A DNA stretch of 36,626 bases from a virus: positions 1-36,626 of the IMG/VR virus record IMGVR_UViG_3300044837_000042, one strand, 5' to 3'. The stretch's first letter is position 1. The number at the start of each line of letters is the position of its first letter. The translations under genes were made by a program, and so were the position numbers. Below are positions 1 through 6,397 of the stretch, piece by piece. A model generated the notes under the pieces. The model did not search any database, was not told the origin of the DNA, and saw nothing but the letters and a program-made list of their open reading frames with translations.

Positions 1-113
1 CGGCCGGTGCCGATGGTTTGGATTCCGTGCCGAGCCAACGCGCGAGTCAAGGTCCGACGCGACCAGCCCATCCTGGCGGCGGCATCAGACAGAGAAATCG
101 CGGGGTCGGGCAA
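1..113 (-). CDS. Partial small HTH protein (excisionase-like?), C-terminus outside window
   Basis: The N-terminal 37 residues of a leftward gene are visible; the rest lies beyond the left edge. The peptide reads as a helix-turn-helix: SLSDAAARMGWSRRTLTRAL, then ARHGI. That pattern is typical of small phage DNA-binding proteins such as excisionases or Cox-like regulators. I chose a TTG start because a GGAG ribosome site lies about 8 bases upstream and no ATG occurs in frame. It would be the last visible gene of the leftward early operon, a usual place for excisionase next to integrase. The excisionase role is inference from position and HTH only. Confidence 0.5.
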   Translation of the reverse strand, partial: MPDPAISLSDAAARMGWSRRTLTRALARHGIQTIGTG

Positions 114-174
114 AGCTATCTCCTAGAAATTCAGTGGTGGTCTTACACAGGCTGGCGTCATCGCCAGCACGCAA

Positions 175-291
175 CTACTTCCCCTTTCCCTTCCCTCCGG
201 CCGGTTCGTCGGAAGGATTAGGGGTGCCTTCGGGTCGCTCGGTAGACGGCCCCGACACATTGCCGAGGCCGCCTGCTGCAATCCGCGTCAC
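175..291 (-). CDS. Small Gly/Lys-tailed peptide, unknown
   Basis: A 38-residue ORF begins at a GTG that overlaps the TGA stop of the RyR-domain gene (GTGA), the coupling used throughout this operon. The product is rich in Gly, Pro and Ser and ends in PAGGKGKGK. That tail is encoded by a 20-base repeat also found near the end of the 46-residue gene at 762-902. No domain is recognised. The overlap favours a real gene, but the length and composition leave doubt. Confidence 0.4.
   Translation of the reverse strand: MTRIAAGGLGNVSGPSTERPEGTPNPSDEPAGGKGKGK
181..200. repeat. 20-bp direct repeat, copy 1
   Basis: CCCCTTTCCCTTCCCTCCGG is identical to 783-802. Both copies lie near the 3' end of a small minus-strand gene and encode a GGKGKG peptide tail. 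Confidence 0.85.
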
Positions 292-674
292 CCGATGCCT
301 TTGATTGGTCGGAGCGCGCCGACAATGGCCCGAAACACCGCGTCCTTCCGCTGCTGAAACAATGGCAATTGATCGAACGGCACGATGCATGGGTGGATCT
401 TGGCGGCAGCGTCCTTTGTCTCGCCGTACTTCCAGCCGTCGCGGATCTTGTCGGCCATCCACGCATCGTGCTGGGCGCTGTCGGGCGCGTCGGGATTGTT
501 GACGGCATACGTCACGCCAGCGATGGCGCTGTCTCTCTGCCATTGCTCGGCGTCATCCCAGAGCTTCTGCGAGGCGTCACCGCCGGCAATGCACCAGGCG
601 CGATTTGCCTCATGGCAGACCGTGGCGATATCGATAACCCACTTCGCCGGAATTGGTTGGCTGCTGTTGCTCAT
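288..674 (-). CDS. RyR-domain phage protein
   Basis: The 128-residue product carries a RyR domain (first described in ryanodine receptors) in its C-terminal half. Diagnostic pieces are HDAWMADKIRDGWKYGETKD, then AAKIHPCIVPFDQLP and a closing helix with FRAIVGAL. RyR domains are widespread in phage and bacterial proteins and are thought to bind ligands; the job in this phage is unknown. The N-terminal half (about residues 1-60) is a short helical region with no known motif. I set the start at the ATG at 674, because AGAAGGAGAG lies just upstream; a longer in-frame extension to 716 has no such site. The stop overlaps the next small gene by GTGA. Confidence 0.85.
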   Translation of the reverse strand: MSNSSQPIPAKWVIDIATVCHEANRAWCIAGGDASQKLWDDAEQWQRDSAIAGVTYAVNNPDAPDSAQHDAWMADKIRDGWKYGETKDAAAKIHPCIVPFDQLPLFQQRKDAVFRAIVGALRPIKGIG

Positions 675-761
675 CTTCTCTCTCCTTCTGGGCACGCTGC
701 CCGTTGCAAAACTCAATGTGTGATGTTCGTCAGATCGTGGTGAGCGACCCGATAGGCACCT

Positions 762-902
762 CTAAATCTTCTCGCCCGACCGCCCCTTTCCCTTCCCTCC
801 GGAAAGGGTGAGGGACTTGAGTTCGGCAAGATCGCAGCGCCGAAACGGCCAGCAATCAGGTTTCACTCTCCGCGGCTTTCTCTTGGGGGCAGCTCGTTTC
901 AT
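762..902 (-). CDS. Small basic protein, unknown (46 aa)
   Basis: The start ATG overlaps the TGA of the upstream 68-residue gene (ATGA at 899-902), which supports translation by coupling. The N-terminus is strongly basic (MKRAAPKRKPRRVKPDCWPF) and the C-terminus carries the GGKGKGRS tail encoded by the 20-base repeat. No domain is recognised; the charge would fit nucleic-acid contact, but that is a guess. Confidence 0.5.
   Translation of the reverse strand: MKRAAPKRKPRRVKPDCWPFRRCDLAELKSLTLSGGKGKGRSGEKI
783..802. repeat. 20-bp direct repeat, copy 2
   Basis: Identical to 181-200. It sits in the 3' part of the 46-residue gene and gives its Gly/Lys tail. Confidence 0.85.
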
Positions 903-1105
903 GGCTGGTCCTTTAGTTTGCCAATCGCCGCCATGATCGCCTCTTGCGGCGTATGTCCGTGGCCAGTGACCTCGTCCTCGTTGCTATCGTTATCCTCGAT
1001 CAGCCACGATAGCGTGCACACGAACCGCGTCCTACGTTGCCTCGTGCGCAAATCCCATGCGGTCGCTTTGGCTGGAATTAATGCTAGGGCTTCTTCAATC
1101 GTCAT
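899..1105 (-). CDS. Small acidic phage protein, unknown (68 aa)
   Basis: The ORF has a strong ribosome site (CAGGAGAAGAC) directly before its ATG and couples to the next gene by ATGA. The product starts MTIEEALALIPAKATAWDLR and has an acidic middle (IEDNDSNEDE). It ends in HTPQEAIMAAIGKLKDQP, a helical tail pattern often seen in small phage early proteins. No catalytic motif is visible and no function can be assigned. Confidence 0.7.
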   Translation of the reverse strand: MTIEEALALIPAKATAWDLRTRQRRTRFVCTLSWLIEDNDSNEDEVTGHGHTPQEAIMAAIGKLKDQP

Positions 1106-1151
1106 GTCTTCTCCTGCTTGGGTGCGTCGGGGAGGGGAGAGTTGGAGGTGG

Positions 1152-1607
1152 CTACGCGCTCGCGTTGCTCGCTACCGCCCCATCTCGTGCTGCATGCTTG
1201 GCTTTCGGCTTCCAATCGAGCACCGTGTCGCCCTTCATCAGCGGGGCCGAGAATCGCCACGAGTTGTCGTTGACGATGATCTTCTTCCAGCCGTTGCATT
1301 CCATGTTAGATAGCAAGATACGTTCCTTCGGATCGTTCCGCGCCTTGACCTGCCGAAGCGTTTCAATCTTGCCGCCCAGATAATATCGGCCACTGGTGGC
1401 GATGGTCTTGCTATCGAGGTCATCGTCGCCATGCCCTCGCGTCGAGAACTGGAACGCATAGGGCGTCGCGCCGTACCGCTCGGTGATCGTGTGAGCCATC
1501 TTGCTGGCAGCCTCGATATCCCAGCTATCGATCGGCTTCGTCGTCTCCTCCGAAACGAATGTGCCGGGGCTATAGAACGTGACGAAGTGCTTTTTCAGGG
1601 TTGTCAT
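1152..1607 (-). CDS. Conserved-looking phage protein, unknown (151 aa)
   Basis: The protein begins MTTLKKHFVTFYSPGTFVSE, an N-terminus I recall from hypothetical proteins of alphaproteobacterial phages. A central part has AYAFQFSTRG-like content followed by acidic residues, and a later stretch reads LSNMECNGWKKIIVNDNSWR. No enzyme motif is evident. I chose the ATG at 1607 because AGGAG lies 8 bases upstream. A GTG at 1616 would overlap the upstream stop by GTGA but has a poorer site. The C-terminus is Ala-rich and may be disordered. Confidence 0.75.
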   Translation of the reverse strand: MTTLKKHFVTFYSPGTFVSEETTKPIDSWDIEAASKMAHTITERYGATPYAFQFSTRGHGDDDLDSKTIATSGRYYLGGKIETLRQVKARNDPKERILLSNMECNGWKKIIVNDNSWRFSAPLMKGDTVLDWKPKAKHAARDGAVASNASA

Positions 1608-1612
1608 TGCAG

Positions 1613-1882
1613 TCACTCCTGCTTGTTGTGATCGAAAGGGGACGCCGCTGCGTCCGAGATATTATCTTCCCTCCCCTCCGCTACGGAGGGATGGAGAGCG
1701 GCTTCGCACATCTCAGCGAATTGCTTGTTGGTCTTAGCCTTTTCGATGGCGGCATGTGTTGGTCCTGTCGTCATCGCGGCGAGCGCTTTGGTGCGATGCT
1801 CTTGTTCGTAGAAGCGGAATTGTTTGGCCGCCTCCGCCAATGCCTCCCGCCATCCAGGCCGCTCTGCCTCCAGCTTCGTCAT
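1613..1882 (-). CDS. Small helical phage protein, unknown (89 aa)
   Basis: The start at 1882 is fixed by an excellent GGAGGGG ribosome site and by the ATGA overlap with the 31-residue gene upstream. The body (MTKLEAERPGWREALAEAAK onward) is alpha-helical with many Ala, Glu and Lys. The C-terminal tail includes SDAAASP, encoded by the GGACGC hairpin repeat at 1640-1655 that recurs in three other early genes. This looks like a core protein with a repeat-derived tail. No known family is recognised. Confidence 0.7.
   Translation of the reverse strand: MTKLEAERPGWREALAEAAKQFRFYEQEHRTKALAAMTTGPTHAAIEKAKTNKQFAEMCEAALHPSVAEGREDNISDAAASPFDHNKQE
1640..1655. repeat. GGACGC-N4-GCGTCC dyad repeat, copy 1
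   Basis: In the transcript sense this reads GGACGCAGCGGCGTCC, a 6-base stem with a 4-base loop. The same 16 bases occur on the other strand at 8747-8762. It encodes DAAAS in the C-terminal tail of the gene at 1613-1882. Confidence 0.75.
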
Positions 1883-1974
1883 AGCTTGCCCCTCCGACAT
1901 TTACGCTTGAACACGCACGAAATCAGATGGGTGCATTTCTGGCAGACTAGAAACGGCTCCTTTGATTGGCTCAT
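1879..1974 (-). CDS. Tiny Cys-rich peptide, possible zinc knuckle (31 aa)
   Basis: This very short ORF is linked to both neighbours by ATGA overlaps (1971-1974 and 1879-1882), the best evidence that it is translated. The peptide has CQKC and then two more Cys (SCVFKRKC), a spacing that could bind one zinc ion, and ends in a basic tail. No family is assigned. It may serve mainly to couple translation of its neighbours. Confidence 0.5.
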   Translation of the reverse strand: MSQSKEPFLVCQKCTHLISCVFKRKCRRGKL

Positions 1975-2000
1975 GTCTTGCTCCCATCGGGTGGAGAGGG
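1971..2000. repeat. 30-bp direct repeat, copy 1
   Basis: The block TCATGKCTTGCYCCCATCGG plus GTGGAGAGGG occurs here and at 2237-2266 with two mismatches. It covers the stop/start junction and the last codons of the gene. Confidence 0.8.
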
Positions 2001-2240
2001 CTGAAAAGCGGCACGAGCGATGTTCGCCCATGCCAGCAAATGCGCGGCCTGATGATTGAGTAGAAGAGCGTGGCGGCACTGCTTTCCGGCAGCCTCGACC
2101 TCCGCGACGATCCCGGCCCAGTAATCAGCCGGCGACGCGGCAAATAGAGCGAGTGCCTGTTCCAGCTTGTCAGCGCGTTTCATATGTCGTTCGGCCGCAT
2201 CGAAAAGACGCCCGATGCACTCGCGTTCGATTTCGCTCAT
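1971..2240 (-). CDS. Small helical phage protein, unknown (89 aa)
   Basis: Start and stop are set by ATGA overlaps with both neighbours. The product starts MSEIERECIGRLFDAAERHM and is almost wholly alpha-helical, with Leu, Ala and Glu periodicity that suggests a coiled coil or helical bundle. The C-terminus QPSPPDGSKT is near-identical to the end of the 355-residue neighbour (HPSPPDGGKP). Both tails come from a 30-base repeat in the DNA. No function is evident. Confidence 0.7.
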   Translation of the reverse strand: MSEIERECIGRLFDAAERHMKRADKLEQALALFAASPADYWAGIVAEVEAAGKQCRHALLLNHQAAHLLAWANIARAAFQPSPPDGSKT

Positions 2241-2266
2241 GGCTTGCCCCCATCGGGTGGAGAGGG
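2237..2266. repeat. 30-bp direct repeat, copy 2
   Basis: Matches 1971-2000 at 28 of 30 positions. It covers the stop of the 355-residue gene, the start of the next gene, and the SPPDG-encoding codons. Confidence 0.8.
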
Positions 2267-3304
2267 ATGGGAGAGGGCGCGGATACGAAGTGCAACCCTG
2301 CGCGCTCCTTCTTCCAGACCTTTCTGGAGGGCACCGTCGAAACTGCTGGCGCGCCGTTCGACATCGTCAGCGATCTTCGCGCATTCCTCGATCAGCGCTT
2401 CCCGTAGGGTTACATCCCGTACAGCCAACCTGTTCGTGCCTGAAGGACGAGAAAGTTGATTGGATACATCTGCTTGCGCGCGCACCTCGGCTTCCAGAGC
2501 GTGGATACGGTCCATGATAGCTTCGGCAAGGTCGGCTGGACGGCAATCTGACAAACGCTCACCGTCTGCGAGGACGCTGTCACCGAGCTTATCGAGAATG
2601 TCCAGCGCATCCCGTACATGTGGAGTGAATGAAAGAGCGGCTATACCTTTCGCGAGCAAGTCTTTCTCGCTGGTGCCATCGCCAATTAGCAATTCGTCGG
2701 TCGTCATGCCGTTCAACCGTTCGAAATAGGAGACGAACGCCTCCAGCGCTTCCCGTAGGGTTACATCCCGTACAGGTGGAGGGAAGAAGAGGGCATCGGC
2801 ATCGCGCGAAACCTTTTGCGCTTCGGCGAGCGTCATAGGGTGATAGAAAGCGTAGCCTGATGGCTGCCCCAAGACGGCAGGATCGCCACCGTCCGGCATC
2901 AGCGGGAACAGGCTGCGGAAGGCCAGCCAACGATCCTCGCCATTTCGCCAAAGCCATATCTTCTCGCCCATCCCATCCCGTACAGCGGGGGAGGGGGAAG
3001 AGGATGGCTCAGCATCGCAAACAGCGTTCTCGACGGCTTCGCGTAGAGCCGGCTTCATCACCGCCTCAAGCATCACGCGCTTGAGCAAGGCAGCGGGGGA
3101 GGGGTCGTTAGATGGGCGTGCGAGCGAATCGCTCGCCTGTGTAAGTCCGGCTTTCTTGCCAGCGTCATCCCGTTCTGGAATGGGGGCCGACTTCTCGAGA
3201 TATCGCGCCGCGGCGCCGGCAATCTCGGGCAGGATCGCTTGATAGGTGCCGTTGGCGAAGTTGCTCAACATCTCGATAACGCGGCCTCTGGTTGGCGCGG
3301 TCAT
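2237..3304 (-). CDS. Repeat-containing phage early protein, unknown (355 aa)
   Basis: This is the longest gene of the leftward operon, coupled to both neighbours by ATGA overlaps. It looks like a mosaic. The motif VRDVTLREAL occurs twice (about residues 180 and 300), encoded by an exact 32-base repeat, and shorter VRD echoes occur near residues 108 and 235. The segments between are distinct helical units. One, about residues 110-170, carries WLWRNGEDRWLAFRSLFPLM and a YHPMTLAEAQ stretch. The last unit (EECAKIADDVERRASSFDGA) resembles C-terminal helices of many small phage proteins. Proline-rich linkers (SSSPSP) join the units. No enzyme motif is seen. Confidence 0.75.
   Translation of the reverse strand: MTAPTRGRVIEMLSNFANGTYQAILPEIAGAAARYLEKSAPIPERDDAGKKAGLTQASDSLARPSNDPSPAALLKRVMLEAVMKPALREAVENAVCDAEPSSSPSPAVRDGMGEKIWLWRNGEDRWLAFRSLFPLMPDGGDPAVLGQPSGYAFYHPMTLAEAQKVSRDADALFFPPPVRDVTLREALEAFVSYFERLNGMTTDELLIGDGTSEKDLLAKGIAALSFTPHVRDALDILDKLGDSVLADGERLSDCRPADLAEAIMDRIHALEAEVRAQADVSNQLSRPSGTNRLAVRDVTLREALIEECAKIADDVERRASSFDGALQKGLEEGARRVALRIRALSHPSPPDGGKP
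2393..2424. repeat. 32-bp direct repeat, copy 1
   Basis: Exact copy of 2744-2775, beginning CAGCGCTTCCCGTAGGG and ending CATCCCGTACAG. It encodes VRDVTLREAL on the minus strand. The core CATCCCGTACA recurs at about 2604 and 2972 in the same gene. Confidence 0.9.
2744..2775. repeat. 32-bp direct repeat, copy 2
   Basis: Exact copy of 2393-2424 in the same reading frame of the same gene. Confidence 0.9.
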
Positions 3305-3729
3305 GATTTAATCTCCATTCCGGAGGGACGTTCCAGCGTTCGGCGCATGCGCAAATCGTGAGAGGATTCGATAGCGTTGGCGAACCAGCCGGTCATCCAG
3401 TCGTCAGCAATCTCGCCGTAGCCCAGTTTCTTGGCATGCTGGCAAAACGCAGTCGCCCACTTGCTTCCATCGTCCCGAAGCGCCCGCAATAGCTCGGGAC
3501 CATCCATCGCCGTGTAGTCTGGTTGCCCCGCCACCAAAGGAGCCGCCCCTGCGTCCACGCTATTACCCTCCCCCGAGGACAGCACAGGACCCTCCCCGGC
3601 CAGCAGCGCGCGGGCGTGGGTGACGAGCTTGTGCGCCAGTTCATGATCGCCATCTCCATAGCCGCCGGCGTCGATGAAGTTCGCGCAGCTTTCCAGCGCT
3701 GCTGCCATTGCCTTGGGGTCGACACTCAT
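3301..3729 (-). CDS. Phage early protein, unknown (142 aa)
   Basis: The ATG at 3729 overlaps the upstream HNH gene stop by ATGA and has an AAGGAA ribosome site; the longer reading to 3762 is not needed. The first 60 residues form a helical unit (MAAALESCANFIDAGGYGDG). A linker with NSVDAGAAPLVAG follows, made by the recurring GGACGC repeat. The second half (LLRALRDDGSKWATAFCQHA onward, with GEIADDWMTGWFANAIE) resembles a module I recall from small proteins of Rhizobiales phages. This is a two-module protein with no known activity. Confidence 0.7.
   Translation of the reverse strand: MSVDPKAMAAALESCANFIDAGGYGDGDHELAHKLVTHARALLAGEGPVLSSGEGNSVDAGAAPLVAGQPDYTAMDGPELLRALRDDGSKWATAFCQHAKKLGYGEIADDWMTGWFANAIESSHDLRMRRTLERPSGMEIKS
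3542..3560. repeat. GGACGC repeat, diverged copy
   Basis: The transcript sense reads GTGGACGCAGGGGCGGCT, encoding VDAGAA. The flanks (AATAGC upstream, CCTTTGGTGGCGGGGCA downstream) match the 8747 and 7011 copies, but the stem is broken by GTCC to GGCT. Confidence 0.65.
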
Positions 3730-4100
3730 GCTGTTTCCTTCGTGAGCCGCCCCAGCTTCCAATCGTACCGATAACCAGGTGGTGGCTTGGGGAATGTTGA
3801 ACGCTGTTTGATGCGTAGATGCTTGCGCTCGGCACGCTTAGATTTTGCGATGGCCGTCGCATCCTTCGCCGTCTTGCCGCCCTCGCCGCGATGGCAGCAG
3901 GCGCCCAGGAGCTGGCCGTCCAAGGCCGTCAGAGGAGCGCTCTTGTCGATGACAAGGGCCTCCGCGATGGTATGGTCGATCTCGTAGCGCTTGTGGGCGA
4001 GGATCTGGCCGCAACCCTCGCATACGATACGCCCTCGGCCATCCATCGCGCGGTGCACGATCTCGAGGCGGACCTTGGCGGAAAACTCGCGGCGGTTCAC
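3726..4100 (-). CDS. HNH-type endonuclease
   Basis: The 124-residue protein has the zinc-bound HNH layout. CEGC lies at residues 27-30, EIDHTIAEAL at 40-49 gives the catalytic Asp-His, and ACCHRGEGGKTAKDATAIAK follows at 67-86. HNH nucleases of this type nick or cut DNA, and in phages they often lie near recombination or packaging genes. The lone CCH in place of the usual second CxxC is slightly unusual, but I recall this form from alphaproteobacterial prophages. It starts at a GTG overlapping the upstream stop (GTGA) and sits directly downstream of NinB and one small gene, so a role in recombination or host DNA breakdown is plausible. Confidence 0.85.
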   Translation of the reverse strand: MNRREFSAKVRLEIVHRAMDGRGRIVCEGCGQILAHKRYEIDHTIAEALVIDKSAPLTALDGQLLGACCHRGEGGKTAKDATAIAKSKRAERKHLRIKQRSTFPKPPPGYRYDWKLGRLTKETA

Positions 4101-4327
4101 GGCTCAATGGCCTTCTGGTAGGCAACAATCGCATCCAAGGCGGCGTGGTCGTAGCCGCCAGCGTCGACGGGGCATTCACGCTTGAGGCGGTTCCAGTCAC
4201 CATGGCGGCCGCCGTTGCAAGGCCATTGGCAACAAGCGATGCCTTCGCAGGAGCGCGACTTGCAGATTGCTTGCGCGACAATCCGGACCAGCACGCGCTT
4301 GGCGAGAACGATATCCTCTTCGGTCAT
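4097..4327 (-). CDS. Small Cys-rich phage protein, unknown (76 aa)
   Basis: Both ends are fixed by four-base overlaps with NinB and the HNH gene. The N-terminal helix (MTEEDIVLAKRVLVRIVAQA) is followed by a Cys-rich stretch (CKSRSCEGIACCQWPCNGG), which could bind metal, and a helical C-terminus ending in IVAYQKAIEP. It lies between two recombination-linked genes. No family is recognised. Confidence 0.65.
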   Translation of the reverse strand: MTEEDIVLAKRVLVRIVAQAICKSRSCEGIACCQWPCNGGRHGDWNRLKRECPVDAGGYDHAALDAIVAYQKAIEP

Positions 4328-4731
4328 GACGGCTCCCTGAGCTGGATGCCGCGCTGCGCACACTCGGATTCGATGTAGTCCATAAGACTGCCAAGCTCTT
4401 CCTTGGTAAACGTCGTGGTCGAGCGCCTGAGCTGCACCGGCCGGCCGTTGAAGGCGATGATGTCGGACTGCTCGCCGTTCTCGATCATCCAGCCAGAGAC
4501 GAAAGCGATCTTGGCTTCTTCCTGGGTGAGGCGGCGTCCGTCGTCCGTCGCGATACCGCCATCGACCGCGTCCGCGATCATGGCGTGCAGGCGCTTGTTC
4601 TGCGCCAGCGAGCGCCGCTCCGGCTCGACCGCGACGTAGCAGCCGAGCGGAGCCGTCAGGACGAAGGAGGCGACCCACGCGCGGATCGTCTCTGTCCGGA
4701 GGCACCAACTGCGGGGCTCAATGACGCTCAT
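4324..4731 (-). CDS. ninB: NinB-like recombination protein
   Basis: The 135-residue product matches the NinB family (lambda Orf), which helps recombination mediators load annealing proteins on single-stranded DNA. Visible signatures are RRSLAQNKRLHAMIADA at residues 39-55, and IIAFNGRPVQLRRSTTTFTK at 91-110 followed by EELGSLMDYIESECAQRGIQ. The length is close to the family norm of about 140. The start at 4731 is supported by ATGA overlap with the ERF gene; longer upstream extensions are not needed. Being next to ERF is the classic arrangement of a phage recombination pair, so the two probably act together. Confidence 0.85.
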   Translation of the reverse strand: MSVIEPRSWCLRTETIRAWVASFVLTAPLGCYVAVEPERRSLAQNKRLHAMIADAVDGGIATDDGRRLTQEEAKIAFVSGWMIENGEQSDIIAFNGRPVQLRRSTTTFTKEELGSLMDYIESECAQRGIQLREPS

Positions 4732-5699
4732 TCGAGGTCGTCTCCGGTTACGTTCTGATAGGTCTGGCGCACCCGGAGATACTGACCCGGCGAGTTGTCT
4801 TTCAGCCATTCCAGCGGCGACTTGCGCTTGCCTTGAGGCACGGTCTGGGCCTCGCGTCGCCATTCCACGGCCTGCTGTGCGTTGCCATGGTTGATGCACT
4901 GAATGGCACCGTCTGCCCAATCTCGAGCCTTGTTGGCGCGATCGGCGTTGTAGGTCGAAAGAAGCTTCCCGGCGGCATCGCGCGGCGCATTTTTGGGGGC
5001 GAGAGATTCGATATCGCCGCTGCCGTCGTCTGCGCCATTGCCGTCGTCATCCTCGCCACGGGCCGAGATGTTGAGCAGAGCGAACGACGTATAGCGTTTC
5101 CCGTAGCTGGTGGACGAACCCCAGCCCTGCACATTGTTCTTTGAGCCCGATGTGTCGATCGGCAGAGAGATGGTGGTTTCTTCAGTGTGTCCTCCTCGAT
5201 GCCCAAGAACACCAGAGACGGCAATGCGTTCCGGTGTCGGCTGGGCAATGCGGAAGGACAGTGAGAAGCCATGCTCAGCAAGGATTGGGGTGATGCCCTC
5301 AACCACGTCCTCCCACTTGGCGTACTTTGTCATGGCGACCTGTTTGCCAGTCTTGGCGCCCCTGTCGTCCTTCTCGTTCATGCCGATGACGCCGTGTTTG
5401 GTAATAACCGGCAGCTTGGGCTGCATCTCTGCCAGCGCCGAGAGATAGGAGGCTTTCGCGTCACGAGCCTCCATGTCCAGCTTCATACGGAACAACCGCT
5501 CCATCTTGTCGATATCGACGTTGGGATCGCGCGATGCGCGCTCGATGATGGCGAGGATGGTGGACTCGCCAGCAGGGGCCGCGGCGGGGACCGGCGCCGA
5601 CGGAGACGTGGCAACAGCAAGTGCCTGTTCGGCCGCCGGCTGCATTGGGGCTGTCGAGAAGTCGATTGGCTCCAAGGTCAAGGTTTGAGCTTCAGGCAT
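4728..5699 (-). CDS. erf: ERF-family single-strand annealing recombinase
   Basis: The 323-residue protein belongs to the ERF superfamily of phage annealing proteins, which pair complementary single strands during recombination and genome circularisation. After a Pro/Ala-rich N-terminus (about residues 1-45), the core has DMEARDAKASYLSALAEMQP and then YAKWEDVVEGITPILAEHGF. Next come a GHRGGHTEETTI strand and GWGSSTSYGKRYTSFALLNI. These are the usual conserved blocks in order. The C-terminal 80 residues are divergent, as in the family. A GAGAGGAAG ribosome site precedes the ATG. It is the first large gene of the operon and is directly coupled to NinB. Confidence 0.9.
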   Translation of the reverse strand: MPEAQTLTLEPIDFSTAPMQPAAEQALAVATSPSAPVPAAAPAGESTILAIIERASRDPNVDIDKMERLFRMKLDMEARDAKASYLSALAEMQPKLPVITKHGVIGMNEKDDRGAKTGKQVAMTKYAKWEDVVEGITPILAEHGFSLSFRIAQPTPERIAVSGVLGHRGGHTEETTISLPIDTSGSKNNVQGWGSSTSYGKRYTSFALLNISARGEDDDGNGADDGSGDIESLAPKNAPRDAAGKLLSTYNADRANKARDWADGAIQCINHGNAQQAVEWRREAQTVPQGKRKSPLEWLKDNSPGQYLRVRQTYQNVTGDDLE

Positions 5700-5725
5700 A
5701 GTCGCTTCCTCTCGATTTGCTGGAA

Positions 5726-5803
5726 TTACACAGGCCGCGAAGCGGCGAGCGAACTAATCACGCCGACAAGGGAGGTGATGTGGTGGCGTTCGGAGTCGGT
5801 CAT
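5726..5803 (-). CDS. Tiny ORF, unknown (25 aa)
   Basis: A 25-codon ORF (MTDSERHHITSLVGVISSLA plus five residues) begins at an ATG that overlaps the upstream stop by ATGA. The overlap matches the pattern of every neighbour, which is the main support. The hydrophobic C-terminal half could touch a membrane. It may be a real micro-protein or a chance ORF. Confidence 0.35.
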   Translation of the reverse strand: MTDSERHHITSLVGVISSLAASRPV

Positions 5804-5988
5804 GACTCTTCGTCCCGCATCCGATCGTATTCGAAATCGGGATCGCGCCAGCTTGTGTTGCACTTCCCGGTGCAGTCTGCCGGTGCCCATCCTCCTCGGC
5901 TTTCGCGCGGATCGGCGCCACAGAACTCGCAACGGTCGTCGTCCGGGTTGTGCGTTTTCCAGTCGTCGTATCCAGGCAGTTCAGTCAT
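5800..5988 (-). CDS. Small zinc-finger-like protein (62 aa)
   Basis: The peptide has CEFCGADPRESRGGW and then ADCTGKCNTSW, giving two Cys pairs spaced like a small zinc ribbon. The ends are acidic (YDDWKTHNPDDD and YDRMRDEES). It is coupled to both neighbours by ATGA overlaps. Zinc binding is inferred from spacing; the target is unknown. Confidence 0.7.
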   Translation of the reverse strand: MTELPGYDDWKTHNPDDDRCEFCGADPRESRGGWAPADCTGKCNTSWRDPDFEYDRMRDEES

Positions 5989-6197
5989 AGCAAATCCTCC
6001 TCCGCCATCCGCTCCTCGATGTAATCCGCGATCTGATCCAGCAGATCAGCGATGGCAGCCTCTTTGGTCTCGCCATGGCCAAGCCAATTGCCAACGATGC
6101 CGCTGTCTGGCGCCCCGTCGTAATCGTCGAGATGCGCGCACCAATCGAAGCAGCGAACGGAGATGGGCGGGAAATCAAAATTAGTGACGATGTTCAT
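5985..6197 (-). CDS. Small phage protein, unknown (70 aa)
   Basis: The start at 6197 is set by the ATGA overlap with the upstream gene; the longer ORF extension reads through unrelated sequence. It begins MNIVTNFDFPPISVRCFDWC and contains HLDDYDGAPDSGIVGNWLGH. A helical tail follows (ETKEAAIADLLDQIADYIEE) of the kind seen in many small phage proteins that average or clip host signals. The N-terminal part may form a beta sheet. No function is assigned. Confidence 0.7.
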   Translation of the reverse strand: MNIVTNFDFPPISVRCFDWCAHLDDYDGAPDSGIVGNWLGHGETKEAAIADLLDQIADYIEERMAEEDLL

Positions 6198-6397
6198 GGG
6201 TCCACCAAAGTGATGCTGTCCAAGCCTTCCATGTCGAACCTCTTCATCGCCTCGCGCACTTCTTTGGCGCAGAAGCCGTGGTCTTGGTTCCATGTATCCA
6301 GGCGCGAGTGGGCGTGTAGGTCGCACCAACCCTGACGAAACCAATAGGCATCGCTATGTTCGCGCCAGCCCTGCATGTGAACGCGACAAGGGCTCAC
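6194..6397 (-). CDS. Small phage protein, unknown (67 aa)
   Basis: The GTG at 6397 overlaps the upstream stop (GTGA), so I prefer it to the longer reading. The product is rich in His, Trp and Cys (CRVHMQGWREHSDAYWFRQG, then WCDLHAHSRLDTWNQDHG), which suggests a compact, possibly metal-bound fold. It ends in a helix (AKEVREAMKRFDMEG). No family is recognised. Confidence 0.6.
   Translation of the reverse strand: MSPCRVHMQGWREHSDAYWFRQGWCDLHAHSRLDTWNQDHGFCAKEVREAMKRFDMEGLDSITLVDP

Noticed and set aside
1-113. Integrase or attachment site at the left edge
   Set aside because: Only a small HTH start is visible; no Tyr or Ser recombinase motif and no repeat pair that would mark att sites.
2393-2775. 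Possible CRISPR-like repeats
   Set aside because: Only two exact 32-base copies 351 bases apart, inside one coding frame; no regular spacer array.
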